Positions 30,020 through 41,554 of a stretch of DNA of 64,000 nt are shown here, piece by piece. Made by a program: the position numbers and the translations under genes. The notes below the pieces were generated by a model. It did not search any database. It saw only the letters and a program-made list of their open reading frames with translations, and was not told the DNA's origin. Every line of letters begins with the position of its first letter. The stretch's first letter is position 1. The stretch is from Symbiodinium natans (lineage: Eukaryota > Sar > Dinophyceae > Suessiales > Symbiodiniaceae): NCBI GenBank assembly GCA_905221605.1, contig CAJNDS010000222.1:1-64000 (forward strand). Direction: 5' to 3'.

Positions 30020-30085
30020 GCTCCAGTAGCATTCTTGGCTGATGACTCTGTGATGCGAGGGCGTCTATCTTGTTGCACCCCAGAC
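30020..30085 (-). CDS. Possible exon followed by a telomere-like intron
   Basis: Minus strand reads VQQDRRPRITESSAKNATGA, then G|GTTTAGGG. The acceptor edge is uncertain. Confidence 0.33.
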
Positions 30086-30640
30086 CCCAAGAGGGTTTAG
30101 GGTTTAGGGTTTACGGTCCCTGAACCCAAAAACGGAAACCGTGAACCCCAGACACGACAAGGCGTAGCAAGGGCTTGTATGATACTTATATGGTGCTTGC
30201 TTTAATTTAGTCGTCCAGTACCCCTGCAAAACTAAAGTGCTAAACCCTATAAGTTAAACGCAACAACTGTTGAGGACATTCGGATGCCTCAGGCCAAGAT
30301 AGGCTTGGTGAGCACGTGAGAGGAAATGAGCTACTTGAGTGAATCTCCATCCCTGAGGCGGGGTACCTAAACCCTGAACCTTATAAGCCCTAAACCCTAA
30401 AACCTAAAACCTACACCCTACACCTAAACCCTATAAGCCCTAAACCCTAAGTAAGCCCTACAGCCCTCATATTTACTGGAGAACAGACCATGTGGGGGTT
30501 TCCAAAATTAAGGGTAACTTTTTTGGGGTCCTTTGGAAAAAATCCTACTATTGGGGGGAGGGGGGGGGGGAGGGGTCTCCCTAAACCCTAAACCCTAAAC
30601 CCTAAACCCTCAACCCTCAACCCTAAACCCTGAACCCTGA
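30086..30640. other. Spacer with degenerate telomere-like runs
   Basis: CCCTAAA runs at 30390-30450 and 30580-30650. Nothing else can be supported. Confidence 0.5.
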
Positions 30641-30644
30641 ACCC

Positions 30645-30742
30645 TCATAATGTCAAGGGCCTCCTTATCCTCGTAAAACCCCCCATGTGCCTCTCCACAA
30701 TACCTCGTGCCAGCCAAGTCCGGGTTCGGTCGTCAATCCCCT
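30645..30742 (-). CDS. Possible terminal exon, basic
   Basis: Minus strand: TGCCCAG|AG, then 31 codons and TGA (30645-30647): GIDDRTRTWLARGIVERHMG then GFTRIRRPLTL. Good acceptor. An alternative donor GTATTG inside would shorten it. Confidence 0.45.
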
Positions 30743-31558
30743 CTGGGCAGGGATGACGAATGTTTGAGGGGGTTTAGGGTTTAGGGTTTTAGGATTTTTG
30801 GGTTTTAGGGTTTAGGGTTTAGGGTTTAGGGTTTAGGGTTTAGGGTGTTGAGGGTTTAGGGTATTTAGGCTTTAGGGCTTAGGGACAGGGATCACGTCTG
30901 TTTGAGGGACTGGGGTCCGAGGGCCTGAGGGTTTAGGGTTTAGGGGAGGAGTTCAGTGGAAACCCTAAACCCTAAACCGTAAACCCTAAAACCCTAAACC
31001 CTAAACCCTAAACCCGGGTTTGGGGATTTCAGGGGGGGGAGAGGGGTTCGCTCTTCTGAACTTCTGGCTCTTTCAGGATTTCGGGTGCAAGTTGCCAGCT
31101 TGCCTTCTCAGAACCAGGTTTCAATTCTTCCGCCTCATCTACCCTCACCCTTATCTACCCTCATATCCTGAGACCCAAAACCCTACATACCCTAAAGCCC
31201 TGACGCCAAAAGCCTAACCTCGTAAATATACCCTAAAGCCCTAAATGCCCCAAAACCTGAGTTCCACGCCCCCCCTGAAAGCCAGAGGTTGCACACAGTG
31301 ACCGGGTTCAGGGCTCAGGACTCAGGGCTTAGGGTTTAGGGTTTAGTGCTTAGGGTTTTGGATTCTTATATGGTGCTAAGTTCAGGGCATTGTTTCTCTA
31401 CTAAGTTTTGGGGTTTTAGGCGGTTCGGAGGGTTTATAGGGCTACACGTCTGAGGCTCCGGGCTCCCCGTCACGAGCCTGCGCAGAAGTTTCGGGTTTGC
31501 AGTTTGAGGCTTCGGCCCCCCAAGCCCTAAAGCGCCCGAAGCCCTCAACCCTGAACCC

Positions 31559-31616
31559 TGAAACCCCAAACCCCAAACCCCAAACCCCAAACCCCAAACC
31601 CCAAACCCCAAACCCC
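31559..31616. repeat. (CCCCAAA)n array
   Basis: About eight CCCCAAA units, directly continued by the GCCTAAA array. Confidence 0.92.
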
Positions 31617-31890
31617 AAAGCCTAAAGCCTAAAGCCTAAAGCCTAAAGCCTAAAGCCTAAAGCCCAAAGCCCAAAGCCTAAAGCCTAAAGCCTAAAGCCT
31701 AAAGGCTAAACCCTAAAGCCTAAAGCCTAAAGCCTAAAGCCTAAAGCCTAAAGCCTAAGGCCTAAAGCCTAAAGCCTAAAGCCTAAAGCCTAAAGCCTAA
31801 AGCCTAAAGCCTAAAGCCTAAAGCCTAAAGCCTAAAGCCCAAAGCCCAAAGCCTAAAGCCTAAAGCCTAAAGCCTAAAGCCTAAAGCTTA
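31617..31890. repeat. (GCCTAAA)n array, variant of the telomere unit
   Basis: Nearly 40 units of GCCTAAA (TTTAGGC), with a few GCCCAAA and GGCTAAA units. The variant is fixed across 270 bp, showing local homogenisation. Confidence 0.92.
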
Positions 31891-31924
31891 GCTGGGAGCC
31901 TTGGGTTACATACCCCCCCCTTGA

Positions 31925-32015
31925 GTCCAAACCCTAAACCCTAAACCCTAAACCCTAAACCCTAAACCCTAAACCCTAAACCCTAGACCCTAAACCCTAA
32001 ACCCTAAACCCTAAA
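31925..32015. repeat. Telomere-like array (CCCTAAA)
   Basis: About twelve units. The flanking sequence GGGTTACATACCCCCCC occurs on both sides (31903-31919 and 32016-32032), so the array sits between a short direct repeat. Confidence 0.88.
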
Positions 32016-32048
32016 TGGGTTACATACCCCCCCTGAAGAACCCGATAA

Positions 32049-32112
32049 CCCTTGCAAGACCAGAAGTGTGGCCTTCCTGACCCTGACGCTCTCCCGGTCC
32101 ACCTCAGGGACT
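32049..32112 (-). CDS. Possible exon
   Basis: Minus strand reads PEVDRESVRVRKATLLVLQG. Coding-like; acceptor CAAAG|TCC and donor edges uncertain. Confidence 0.33.
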
Positions 32113-32377
32113 TTGAGGGCGGTTTAGGGTTTAGGGTTTAGGGTTTAGGGTTTAGGGTTTTGGGTTTAGGGTTTTGGGTTTTGGGTTTTAGGGTTTAGGT
32201 TTAGGGTTCTGGAACACCCGACGGGTTCTTAGCAGGGAATGTACCCTACACCCCTACGTACAGACCAACGAGTCCACAACCCCACGCCCTAACCCTCAAA
32301 AACCTGCCCAAAACCTGCTTAACCCTATGAACCCTAAACCCTAAACCCTGAACCCTAAACCCTAAACCCTAAATTCG

Positions 32378-32443
32378 CACGGGCTTATGGGGTCTGTGGG
32401 CCGGTACCACAGGTGCAGGGTTCCATGGCTTTTAACGAAATGG
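32378..32443 (-). CDS. Possible exon
   Basis: Minus strand reads FVKSHGTLHLWYRPTDPISP. Two other frames are also open, so it is weak. Confidence 0.28.
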
Positions 32444-32836
32444 GGCCTTTCCGGGTTCCCTAGAGTGTAGGGTTTAGGGTTACTGTAGTAGACTAGATTT
32501 TTGTTTCGGGGTCTCAAAAGGCCTGCGTTTTGGATCAACCCCCCCCATTCATCTCAGTGGCATGCTTACTTTGGGATGCTTGACCCCGGTGTTGAACTGA
32601 AGGCCTATATGGGGGTTTCCTAATATAGGGGTACCCTTTTGGGGGTCCTTTTAAGAGGATTATCTTCTATTTGGGGTATGAAAGGGGTACACCTATTTGG
32701 GGAATTACCCACATGTACCTGTTGAGTCTATCTTACCTCCTGCCCCGATATACACCCTGAACCCTAAACCCCAAAGGTTCGGGGTACAGGGTTTCACGGT
32801 TTAGGGCTTGTAGGCCAGGGTCTAGGCTTCATTGTT

Positions 32837-32936
32837 GGGATCTTCCCCCATATACATAACAGTCCTTACTAGGGATTATAATAGGGGGCTGCTACAGTCC
32901 CTTTTAAGGACTGTCAGTATAAGGGGGAACATTCCA
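32837..32936. mobile_element. MITE-1 copy
   Basis: TIRs TTGGGATCTTCCCCCATATA and its partner ending GGGGGAACATTCC, with AACAGTCCTTA facing TAAGGACTGT. About 100 bp. Confidence 0.75.
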
Positions 32937-33254
32937 CACCAATTAGACGCAAACAATGCTGGAGTGCCTCAGTCTAGGCTTCATAGTGCCAAAGCTCCTG
33001 AGAACTTGCGATTTCCTCGAGGGCGTCGGGCTTCAGTTTCCAGGCAGCCCGGCAACCATGATAAACCAAACTACAGGCCCCGAACAGGGACACCCTAAAC
33101 CCTTTGTCCCCCCCCTAAACCCTGAACCGTACACCCTAAACCCTAACACCCTAACACCCTAACACCCTAAACCCTAAATTCTACACCCTAAGCCAAAAAA
33201 TCAAGCCCCAATAAGCCCCCAAAATTCAGGATTCAAGCAGAAGGCACCCAAAGC

Positions 33255-33317
33255 CTGGTAGCAAAGGGCCAGGCAGCATGCTCCGCCACGAACTGGAGCA
33301 CCTTCACAAGCCCAAAA
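33255..33317 (-). CDS. Possible internal exon (GC donor)
   Basis: Minus strand: TTCCCAG|T, FGLVKVLQFVAEHAAWPFAT, then ACCAG|GCTTTG. 63 nt. Amphipathic. No family. Confidence 0.45.
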
Positions 33318-33344
33318 CTGGGAAGATCTAGGGTCTAGGGTTTT

Positions 33345-33420
33345 TAGGGTTTAGGGCTTTAGGGTTTTAGGGTTTTAGGGTTTTAGGGTTTTAGGGTTTT
33401 AGGGTTTAGGGTTTACTGTT
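33345..33420. repeat. (TTTTAGGG)n array
   Basis: Seven octamer units with four T (the Chlamydomonas telomere type), then TTTAGGG. Confidence 0.9.
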
Positions 33421-33592
33421 TAATGGAAGACCTAAGCCATGTCTGTCTGGCATAGGTGTCTCCGGGCCCCACGTCCGACTGTGATCTACATTGTAAGCCC
33501 GAAACGATAAGGAACATGCAATAAGGTCCAAAAACAAGTTGCATTTTAACCCTGATCCTAAGCTCTGCAAGCATCCCCCCCCAAAAAAAGAC

Positions 33593-33619
33593 AATATATA
33601 TATATATATATATATATAA

Positions 33620-33650
<31 letters not shown>

Positions 33651-33690
33651 AACAATAATAACAATAATAATAATAATCATAATCATAATC
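33593..33690. repeat. (TA)n and (AAT)n microsatellites
   Basis: TA run at 33593-33617, then AAT/AAC triplets to 33690. Confidence 0.9.
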
Positions 33691-33876
33691 AGCAGCCCAA
33701 ATCCTGCTCGGAAAATGCCATCCTACGCTCTTAAGTCAGACATGGTCAAGGGTGCTGGCAGGAAGGATGGGCAAGAACAAACCACATGGCTTTCGCCTTG
33801 AAGGGGTTTCGGGGTTTCGGGTTGAGGGCCTTGGGATTTTAGGACCTTTTGCCTCTCAAGCTTTCAAGCTTGAGCT

Positions 33877-33968
33877 TGGCATGTTCCCCCTCATATGCTA
33901 ACGGTCCTTGATAGGGACTGCAATAGGGGGTACTATAATCCCTATCAAGGGCTCTTAGCATAGGGGGG
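33877..33968. mobile_element. MITE-1 copy
   Basis: CATGTTCCCCCTCATATGCT facing AGCATAGGGGGGCA; central GGTACTATAATCCC. About 92 bp. Confidence 0.7.
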
Positions 33969-34364
33969 CAGGGGTGTAGGTTTAGGGTTAGGGTTTGGGG
34001 GGAGGTTAGGGCTTGGGGGGTTTGGTTTAGGCTTGGGTCGAGGGTTCAAGGTGCAAACCCTAAATCTTGAACTCAGGTGTCTGGATCTGGTTCTCTAAAC
34101 ATGTTCAGTACGAATGGCTCTTGCACGTGCTGACAGAGTCAGTTCTCCAATTCTCGGCCCCTTGTGTGTGTAGGGTTCAGGGTAGACCACAAAGCGGACC
34201 CCAATGGAGAGAGTCTTTCGGCAGTTCTGCGGGCAAGAATGCCCTCCAACCAGATCATGCACAAAATGGAACCCGAAACCCTAGGCCCAAAACCTTCAAC
34301 CCTAAACCCTAAGTCCTAAATCTAAGCCCTAAACCTGAAACCCTAAACCCTATAAGCTCCGAAC

Positions 34365-34454
34365 CCAATGACTCGTGCAGGCTGGGCACGCCGTCGTAGA
34401 GCTCTTCGTCATCCACATCGTCAAGCGCGAAGGTTTGAGCGAAAACAAGGCCGC
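34365..34454 (-). CDS. Possible internal exon, acidic
   Basis: Minus strand: CTGCCCAG|GC, 29 codons reading GLVFAQTFALDDVDDEELYD then GVPSLHESL, then TTGG|GTTCGG. Strong coding look and good sites; no family. Confidence 0.5.
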
Positions 34455-34576
34455 CTGGGCAGATACTTGGAGGTTCAGAGTTTAGGGTTGTTCATGGTAC
34501 TTATTAGCCAACTATAACCGTACATATAACTGTACTTATAACAACATTAGGGCACTTAAGGGGCTTGTACATACGT

Positions 34577-34705
34577 ATATGTATAAATAATATATGTATA
34601 TACATATATATATATAGAGAGAGAGATGCATAAAAGTATACACATATTCGATAATATAATATAATATAACACAATATAATATAATACAATATAATATAAT
34701 GTATA
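34577..34705. repeat. AT-rich microsatellites (TATA, TAATA)
   Basis: Several TATATA and ATAAT/ATAAC runs; ORFs here are repeat translations. Confidence 0.85.
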
Positions 34706-34869
34706 GGGCATTCTGCGTATCAGAAGAAGTTCCCAACAGCTCGAGGCCCTCAACACCTTTCGCCAAAATGCCCGCCCCCCCCCCCCCCCCCCCCATTCCG
34801 GCACCTCGTGCTCTCGAAAGCAAAACATTTTCTTGGAGACTACATGAACCCCAGGATTGGAGTGTAGGG

Positions 34870-34933
34870 TTTAGGGTTTAGGGGTACTGCTACCCCTCTT
34901 AAGGACTGTTAGTATAAAGAGGAACATCCCCGA
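34870..34933. mobile_element. MITE-1 half copy joined to TTTAGGG repeats
   Basis: Only the right half (CTTAAGGACTGTTAGTATAA ... GGAACATCCCC) remains; the left half is replaced by GGGTTTAGGGTTTAGGGG. Confidence 0.7.
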
Positions 34934-35084
34934 ATGCATGGGACATAAACCCTTCCCAAGGTCTGGGGGAGTTCGCGCAACTCTGGGTCCACCACTTCTT
35001 ACCCCCCATAATACCACGGAACCCCCCCTCCCCCCCCCCCCCCCTCCCTTCAAACCTAAAGCGAAATCTCTCCCAAACCCTAGA

Positions 35085-35450
35085 CGCTAAACCCTAAACC
35101 CTGAAACCCCAAACCTAGACCCCTAACCCCCCCCCCCCCCCCCAACCCAAACCCTAAACCCTGACACCCCAACCCCCAAAAACCCAAAAAACCCCAAACC
35201 CCCAAACGCCAAACCCTAAAGCCCAAAACCCCAAAACCCCAAAACCCCAGACCCTAAACTTCAAAACCTCAAAAACCCAAACCCTAGAACCCCCAAACCC
35301 CAAAGCCTAAACCCCAAACCCTGAACCCCCAAACCCAAACCTTAAACCCCCAAAACCAAACCTTAAACCCCCGAACCCAAAACCCTAAACCCCCAAACCC
35401 CCCTCGTAACCCTAAACCCTAAATCCTAAAACCTAAACCCCAAACCCTAA
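35085..35450. repeat. Degenerate CCCTAAA/CCCCAAA array
   Basis: Highly drifted telomere-like units with C tracts (35129-35144). Confidence 0.85.
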
Positions 35451-35535
35451 AGTGCAGGTCTGAGGGTCGGGGCGGCGGAGCTCCGACCGGCAACGGAGAA
35501 CACTCCCAAGTCCCTGTCTCCTGTTTCTTTGGCTT

Positions 35536-35880
35536 GGGGTTTAGGGTTTTAGGGTTTTAGGGTTTTAGGGTTTTAGGGTTTTAGGGTTTTAGGGTTTTAG
35601 GGTTTTAGGGTTTTAGGGTTTTAGGGTTTTAGGGGTTTAGGGTTTAGGGTTTTAGGGTTTTAGGGTTTTAGGGTTTTAGGGTTTTAGGGTTTTAGGGTTT
35701 TAGGGTTTTAGGGTTTTTAGGGTTTGAGGGTTTGAGGGTTTTAGTGTTTTAGTGTTTTAGGGTTTTAGGGTTTTAGGGTTTTAGGGTTTTAGGGTTTTAG
35801 GGTTTAGGGTTTAGGGTTTAGGGTTTAGGGTTTAGGGTTTAGGGTTTGGGGTTTGGGGTTTGGGGTTTGGGGTTGAGGGT
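35536..35880. repeat. (TTTTAGGG)n array grading into TTTAGGG and TTTGGGG
   Basis: About 30 octamers (four T), then seven heptamers TTTAGGG, then four TTTGGGG. Three unit types follow each other as homogeneous blocks. Confidence 0.92.
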
Positions 35881-35929
35881 TTGGGGTTCAGGGTTTGGGG
35901 TCCCTGCCTCCTGTTTTTTGGGGAGTACT

Positions 35930-36050
35930 TGGAGGCTCATGAACCTCGACTATAAGTCTACTTGTAACCTACTTAGAGGACTTCGCTAGGGGTCTTAGAA
36001 GTACACTTGTAAATGGGGGTATGAGTACCCCAAAAACCTCCAAATATTAG
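35930..36050. mobile_element. MITE-3 (TACTTGGAGG ends)
   Basis: TACTTGGAGGCTCATGAACC on the left faces GAGTACCCCAAAAACCTCCA on the right. A better-paired copy is at 39445-39580. Confidence 0.5.
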
Positions 36051-36131
36051 CTAGGTTCTGGTGAAGGGTTAGGGTTTGGGGTTTAGGGTCTATAGGGTTT
36101 TGGGCTTGGGGTTTAAAGGGTCGAAACTGTC

Positions 36132-36284
36132 CTAGGCCTTAGAAGCACATTTCCAAAACTCCATCTTTGAAAAGTGCGACATTCTGCATTGCAAATAAAC
36201 GCTCAACATGGCGTGGAAGCCGGCATCATCCAGCAGGCATATCGGCAATGGGACTCCGTCGCAACGTTCCAAGGGGGCCCCTTA
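36132..36284 (-). CDS. Possible terminal exon
   Basis: Minus strand open from an AAG acceptor to TAG (36132-36134): APLERCDGVPLPICLLDDAG, FHAMLSVYLQCRMSHFSKME, FWKCASKA. Long for this region and coding-like; no family. Confidence 0.45.
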
Positions 36285-36897
36285 GTCTGGGCCCTCAAAA
36301 GGGGACCCCTTTTTACTATAAAGAAGGCATGAATCGCATGAAACTAATCTTGGAAACATGCACTCTTCGGGGTTTCCAACCCTATGCATCGTTCGGGTTG
36401 AAATAGGGAGAACAACCCCGAGACAGATAGCCCGAAGCTTTGGGGACTAAATCTTGAGGGGGCAGTGCTACTACCTCTATTATAAGGCATATGGACCCTA
36501 AACCCCTTTCAAAGGGTATGTCGTCCGAAAGGAACCCTACCCCCAAACATGCCGAAGGAGCCCCCGGTCTGAAAATCTACATCGGGACGCCTGCCCCGCT
36601 GCATGCAGCGCAGCGCCGCGCCGCGGAAGGAGCCGGGATGCTGCGAGGAAGGAGGCGAAGCCAACTGAGGAAAGCAGGGAGTTGAAGGTCCTTTCCGCGA
36701 CCCTGAGCCCCTACCCAGGGGTACTGTCATCCCGATTAAGTAAGGACTGTTAGTTCAAAGGGGAACATCCCAGCCCCAACCCCTAAACCTAAGTTCAATC
36801 ACCACGGCATACTTCACCACGGAAAAGTATGTAAGCGGGATCCCAGGTAAGGTTCGTTAAGCTCACTGCTTACATGCCCCGACACCCGAAGGCTTAC

Positions 36898-37045
36898 AGA
36901 GTTGAGGGCAGTTGCCAGTGCTATCAGAGTTGCCTTTGCCGCCATGCAAGCGTAAGCCTCGCGGGCCGCGCACGGAGGAGTGGTTCCATGCGTGCCTGCT
37001 GCTACGTGTTGCGATCGTTGAGGAGCTGTGTACGGTTCAAGCTCT
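36898..37045 (-). CDS. Possible internal exon
   Basis: Minus strand: AAATTTAG|A... wait-free reading: acceptor TTTAG|A, 49 codons, donor TCT|GTAAGC. Pieces: ELEPYTAPQRSQHVAAGTHG, TTPPCAAREAYACMAAKATL, IALATALNS. The donor is near consensus. No family. Confidence 0.48.
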
Positions 37046-37059
37046 CTAAATCCCACGAA

Positions 37060-37930
37060 GGTAGAACGCCCAAACCCGGGTGCTAAACCCCTAGGCTCCT
37101 AGGCCCAAAACCCGAAAACCCCTCTAGACAAAAAAACCTGAACCCCTTGGCATATTGGTGTGTAGGGCTTTTGTTGGTTTGTTTGGCCTTGAATAGGACT
37201 TGTTAGGTCTAAGCTTAGGTTTTACCAAGGTTTCAGGTTTAGGGTTCGGGGGCTTCGGGTTCGGAGTGAGCGTGCCGGGTGGACATTGGCAATTTTGGAG
37301 CTCAGGGTTCAGGGTTGAAGGGTTCAGGGTTGAAGCGCTGTGGTTGCCTCTGACGCGCGGATGGCTGCACCACGTGAGCTGCCGGCGGAAGCAGCCCAGT
37401 CAGCTGAGGCCGGACAGCGGCAGCCATAGGGGGATGAATTTATCTGAGAGCCTGTGCGCTTCATGAGGAACTGGCCCACCTCAAGATGGTGATGCACTAG
37501 GGCTATATATAGGTCTTACGGAGTTTTGGGGTCGAAACGAAGATGGTGCACATGTCACGATGATGAGGCACCTGCATCAGCGTTGATCCGCAGATCTGAG
37601 GAGCCAACGGGACACTCAATCGCATGCGCTGCCCCGACCTCATGTAGGCCCTCTGACGGAAAGGGCTTGTGTTTGTGTAGGTGAGGTGTCGTGTAGGGTT
37701 GTTTATAGCATCTTAGATGCTATGAAGTTGAAACCTCCAAAACCAAACCCCCCAAAACCCTGAACCCTGCAATCTCAATCCCAACACCCTAAACTCCAAA
37801 AACGACCCCAAACCCCAAATATCCCAAAACCCCAAGTCACCCTGAAAAACGAAGTCGAAGTAACCCTAAACCTCAAACCCCAAAAACCCGAAAATTCACC
37901 CTCCACTCTCCAGAGTAAAAAAAACTCTTG
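37060..37930. other. Spacer with unproven islands
   Basis: A plus-strand frame near 37338-37430 ends RELPAEAAQSAEAGQRQP before TAG. Given the minus-strand bias it is not called. CCCTAAA-like degenerate runs at 37745-37900. Confidence 0.35.
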
Positions 37931-37945
37931 TTTGTTTTTTTCCCC

Positions 37946-38013
37946 CGAAGCCATCGGGAAACGCCTCCAGGCTTCAGGATCCTGGTGAAAGAGCCGGTCG
38001 CGGAGGGCCAACG
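37946..38013 (-). CDS. Possible exon
   Basis: Minus strand after CTTGGAAG: PLALRDRLFHQDPEAWRRFP then MASGE. Coding-like. Donor not fixed. Confidence 0.42.
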
Positions 38014-38032
38014 GCTTCCAAGGGTTGTTTAG

Positions 38033-38156
38033 GGTTTAGGGTTAGGGTTTAGGGTTTAGGGTTTAGGGTTTAGGGTTTAGGGTTTAGGGTTTAGGGTTTA
38101 GGGTTTAGGGTTTAGGGTTTAGGGTTTAGGGTTTAGGGTTTAGGGTTTAGGATTTA
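38033..38156. repeat. Long telomere-like array (TTTAGGG)
   Basis: About 17 units. Confidence 0.92.
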
Positions 38157-38159
38157 GGG

Positions 38160-39060
38160 CGACCCAAGGGGTAACATGGGAATGCACAGCGTACCGTTTT
38201 TCGCTTAAACCCCCCTAAGAAGGGAACGAGGGCCTACTCTGGGTCCTAGGTTTACGGTTTTAGGTTTTTGGGCCTTTGGGTTTAGGGTTTTTGGCCTCTG
38301 TTTTGACGGGGCTACAGGGTTTTCGTGCTTTGCATTCTTAGGGTTTGGGGGGTTTCAGGGTAACTCAAAACCCAAAAAAAAACCCTAAAACTCTAACATC
38401 ATAGAATCCTAAAACCCTGAGCCCCTAGAATTCTTGGAGTTTTCGGAGGGGGTTCAAGCGTTGGCCTTGGCTCCATGGCCTTGCTCGCTACACATCAACA
38501 CCTGAGCCCCATGACCCAACTTGGAAAACTTCCGGGGAAACACGAGCCAACTCCTCCCTTTGGCGCATTCAAATCTCTAAACGCTAAACCCTAGACACCC
38601 TCAACCCTAAACCACAACAACATTAACCCCTAAACCTCTCAACCCTCAACCCGATGAAGCCTAAAAACCCTCCATCCTCAACCAAATGGAGTGCCCTACA
38701 ACCCGCAACCCTCAACCTGGGATGTTCTCCTTTATACTAACAGTCCTAAATAGGGATTATACCCTAAACCCTAAATCCTAAACCCTCAACCCTACAACCC
38801 TAAACCAGACCCAAACCTCCGCTCCCCGCAACTCGGCATCTGGATCCCCCCTCTCAACCCCCCCCCCCCCCTCCCCCCCGAGATGGGACCTCATCAAAAC
38901 TAGGGGTTTAGGGTTTCGGTTTAGGGTTTTGGGCCGTGTCTAACCCACACATGGGGATAACCTGACCCCTAAGGTCGAAAAAAAAAAAACAACAAAAGGA
39001 CGCCGAGTGTTTGGAACCCCCATATAATACTCACCGCTTTTGGAACCTCCCATATCCCGA
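38160..39060. other. Spacer with MITE fragments
   Basis: MITE-2 end near 38235-38250; MITE-1 left half at 38718-38760 running directly into CCCTAAACCC; C tract at 38857-38870. No gene is supported. Confidence 0.5.
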
Positions 39061-39372
39061 CAGGTAAGTTGCGTCAGGAGCTCAGAAGGACACACTGGCA
39101 TACATGTTACAGAACGACTGCTGAAAGCAGGATCAGGAGGGTCTAGGGTCTAGGGTTTCGGGTTTGGGGGTAGAGAATCGAGTTTAAGTTTGAGGGGGTT
39201 AGGGCGTGTTAGGATGCAGAGTTCGGGTTTAGAGTTTCGAGGTTGGGTTGGGAGGCTCTCCCTTTTTCTAACACTGTTAGTCAATTCAGGACTGTTCGTA
39301 TATGCGGGAACATCCCAGGGTTAGGGTCTGTAGGGTTCTGGGTTTGAGGTTTCGTGTCGCTGACTTGCCACC

Positions 39373-39411
39373 TACAGTCACGTTGACCACCACAGCTCCA
39401 ACAAAGCCCTA
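39373..39411 (-). CDS. Possible short exon
   Basis: Minus strand: GGGTAG|GGC, GFVGAVVVNVT, then ACT|GTAGGT. Short, hydrophobic. Confidence 0.3.
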
Positions 39412-39444
39412 CCCTTTTAGGGTTTAGGGTTCAGGGTTTATATA

Positions 39445-39580
39445 GGGTACTTGGAGGTTCATGGGTACTTGTAACCCCAAATAGAAGTCTACCTACCACC
39501 TAGTTTGGTGACTTAGGAGCTTGTAGGTACAGCTATAACTTATAACTGGGGTTATATAAGTACCCATGAACCTCCAACTA
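39445..39580. mobile_element. MITE-3, well-paired copy
   Basis: TACTTGGAGGTTCATGGGTA on the left and its complement in AAGTACCCATGAACCTCCAA on the right. About 135 bp. Partial matches near 34461, 27650, 45530 and 19850. Confidence 0.65.
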
Positions 39581-39599
39581 GAGTTTGAGGTGGTTGCAG

Positions 39600-41550
39600 G
39601 GTTTCTGGTTCACTTGGTCGCAAAGCCCAGGGGAAGTTACTCTTGCTTCAGTGGGTTTTGGAGGAAACCTACACCCTAAACCCTGAACTAAACCCAAGAA
39701 ACCCCTAAACCCTAAATTGCTCTCCGGGTCCGAGTTTCATCTAGCATGACCCCTGCGAACAGCAAACGCCCTCTGACCGAAACGGGTCGGTCGCGTGCGT
39801 GACAGAACAGCCGTGCTCTTCAGAAGTTATGGAGCCTAATATAGGGGTCTCTGTCATTTAAGCTAGGCTGGTGTTACAAACGCAGAAAGGGCACAGCGCA
39901 TGTCGCGTGGCAGAGCTTGTGCTGCCCAATGCAATGCGGCATCATTAGGGGGGGTGGCCGACCGACCGATCTCTCTCTCTCTCTCTCTAGGGTATAGGGG
40001 TTTAGGGTAGGGTTTACCCTAAACCCTAAACCCTAAACCCTGGTAGGGTTCATCGGACTTGTAGGGTCCATAGGGTGTAGGGTTCAAGGGGTTTACTTCT
40101 GCGATTTCTGCCCTTGGGGTTGTCTGTTCCTTCTCGGCCGGCGACGGCAGCATCGTTGGCTACGGGCCCCATGCCGAATTGACTTCCAAACCTCCTGTAC
40201 ATCACTTGTTTCCAGGATGGCTGGAGGATTCCGAAGGTGTGTAGGGTTGAGAGTTTAGAGTTTAGGATTTTAGGTTTTTGTGTCGGATAAGTTGAAAGGC
40301 CGAGCATGCAAAAAAGGGATTACAAATCATTCAGGGCAACCCCTAACTGTAAAACCCTGAGGACGAACAGCAACCTCCTTCCCCACCAAAAAACAGGAAG
40401 TGCTATCCCCAACTTTGCACGAACCAGAATCCCAAAATCCTGATCTTCTCCTGGTACTAGCAGAAAACACAAGTGATGCAATACGTTGTGTAACGGGGGG
40501 AGGAAGGGGATTAAACCCTCGAAGCCCTCAAACCCTGAACCCTGCAGGCTAAGTTCCTCTACTACCAGTAGACATAGAACCATGAGAAATAACATTTTCA
40601 ATTTGCGCTGGAGATGCCCTTGGGGGGGGTGTATAATCTCGACCCTCTACACTCTAGACACCCTAAGCCTTAAAGCCCTAAACCCCTAGTCCCCTAAACC
40701 CTCTAAACCCCTAAACCCCTAAACCCTGGACCCCCTCAACCCTATAGCCCCGAAAATTTAAACTAGACCCAAGAGTAACCTAGGCATGAAAAGGGTGCCC
40801 TTTGTGTTTTAAAGGGGGTTCTAAGGGACCCTAAACCCTCAGAAAAAGGAATACAAAGCCCTAGAGCCAACGAGATTCTACTAAGTGCTTAAGAACACCG
40901 ATGCTACTAAGCATATTCCTTATAAAGGGTAATATAGGGAGAATCGAAAAATATTCCTTATTAAGGGCAATATAGGGAGCATTCTTTTTCATTCTTTTGG
41001 GGTTCGTACCCAAACAGCCCAAAGAGCCCAATACCCCTTAAATAAGGAATATACCTTGAATCAGATTAAGGATCGCTATCGAACTTAGAGTATATTCCTT
41101 AATTAAGGGGTAGCGGGCTCTCTAACCCTAAACCCTAAACCGTAAACCCTAAACCCTGAACCCTAAACCCTAAACCCTCAACCTTAAACCCTAAACAAGC
41201 CGTAAACAGACCCTAAACCTTAAACCCTGAATACCCTGACCCTAAACCCCCTAAAGCCCCTAAACCCTGAGTCCTAAACTCTTGAAGCCTGCGACGGCTT
41301 GAAAGCTCGGGCCCCTTTCACCTCTGAGCCTCCGTCTGAGGCTCAGCAGTCGCCCTGGGACGACGAGGATAGCCTGAAGATGAGGGCTTCGGGGGGTTTA
41401 GGGTTTTCGGGCTTAGGGTCTAGGGAGTCCAGGGTTTGGGTTTAGGGTTGGGATGTGGGGTTACAGGGGGTTACAGGGCAGTAGGGTTGAGGTCAGGGCT
41501 TTGGGGTGTGGGCTCAAAGGGCTGAGGTGAAGCTGGGGTTCGGGAATACA
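39600..41550. other. Mixed region: islands, (TC)n, inverted AT-rich repeats
   Basis: Minus frame 40098-40215 (VMYRRFGSQFGMGPVANDAA) is coding-like; (TC)n at 39969-39989; MITE-2 copy 40765-40865; TATTCCTTAATTAAGGGG-type inverted repeats at 40910-41110; plus frame 41290-41386 also open. None is firm. Confidence 0.4.
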
Positions 41551-41554
41551 GGGA

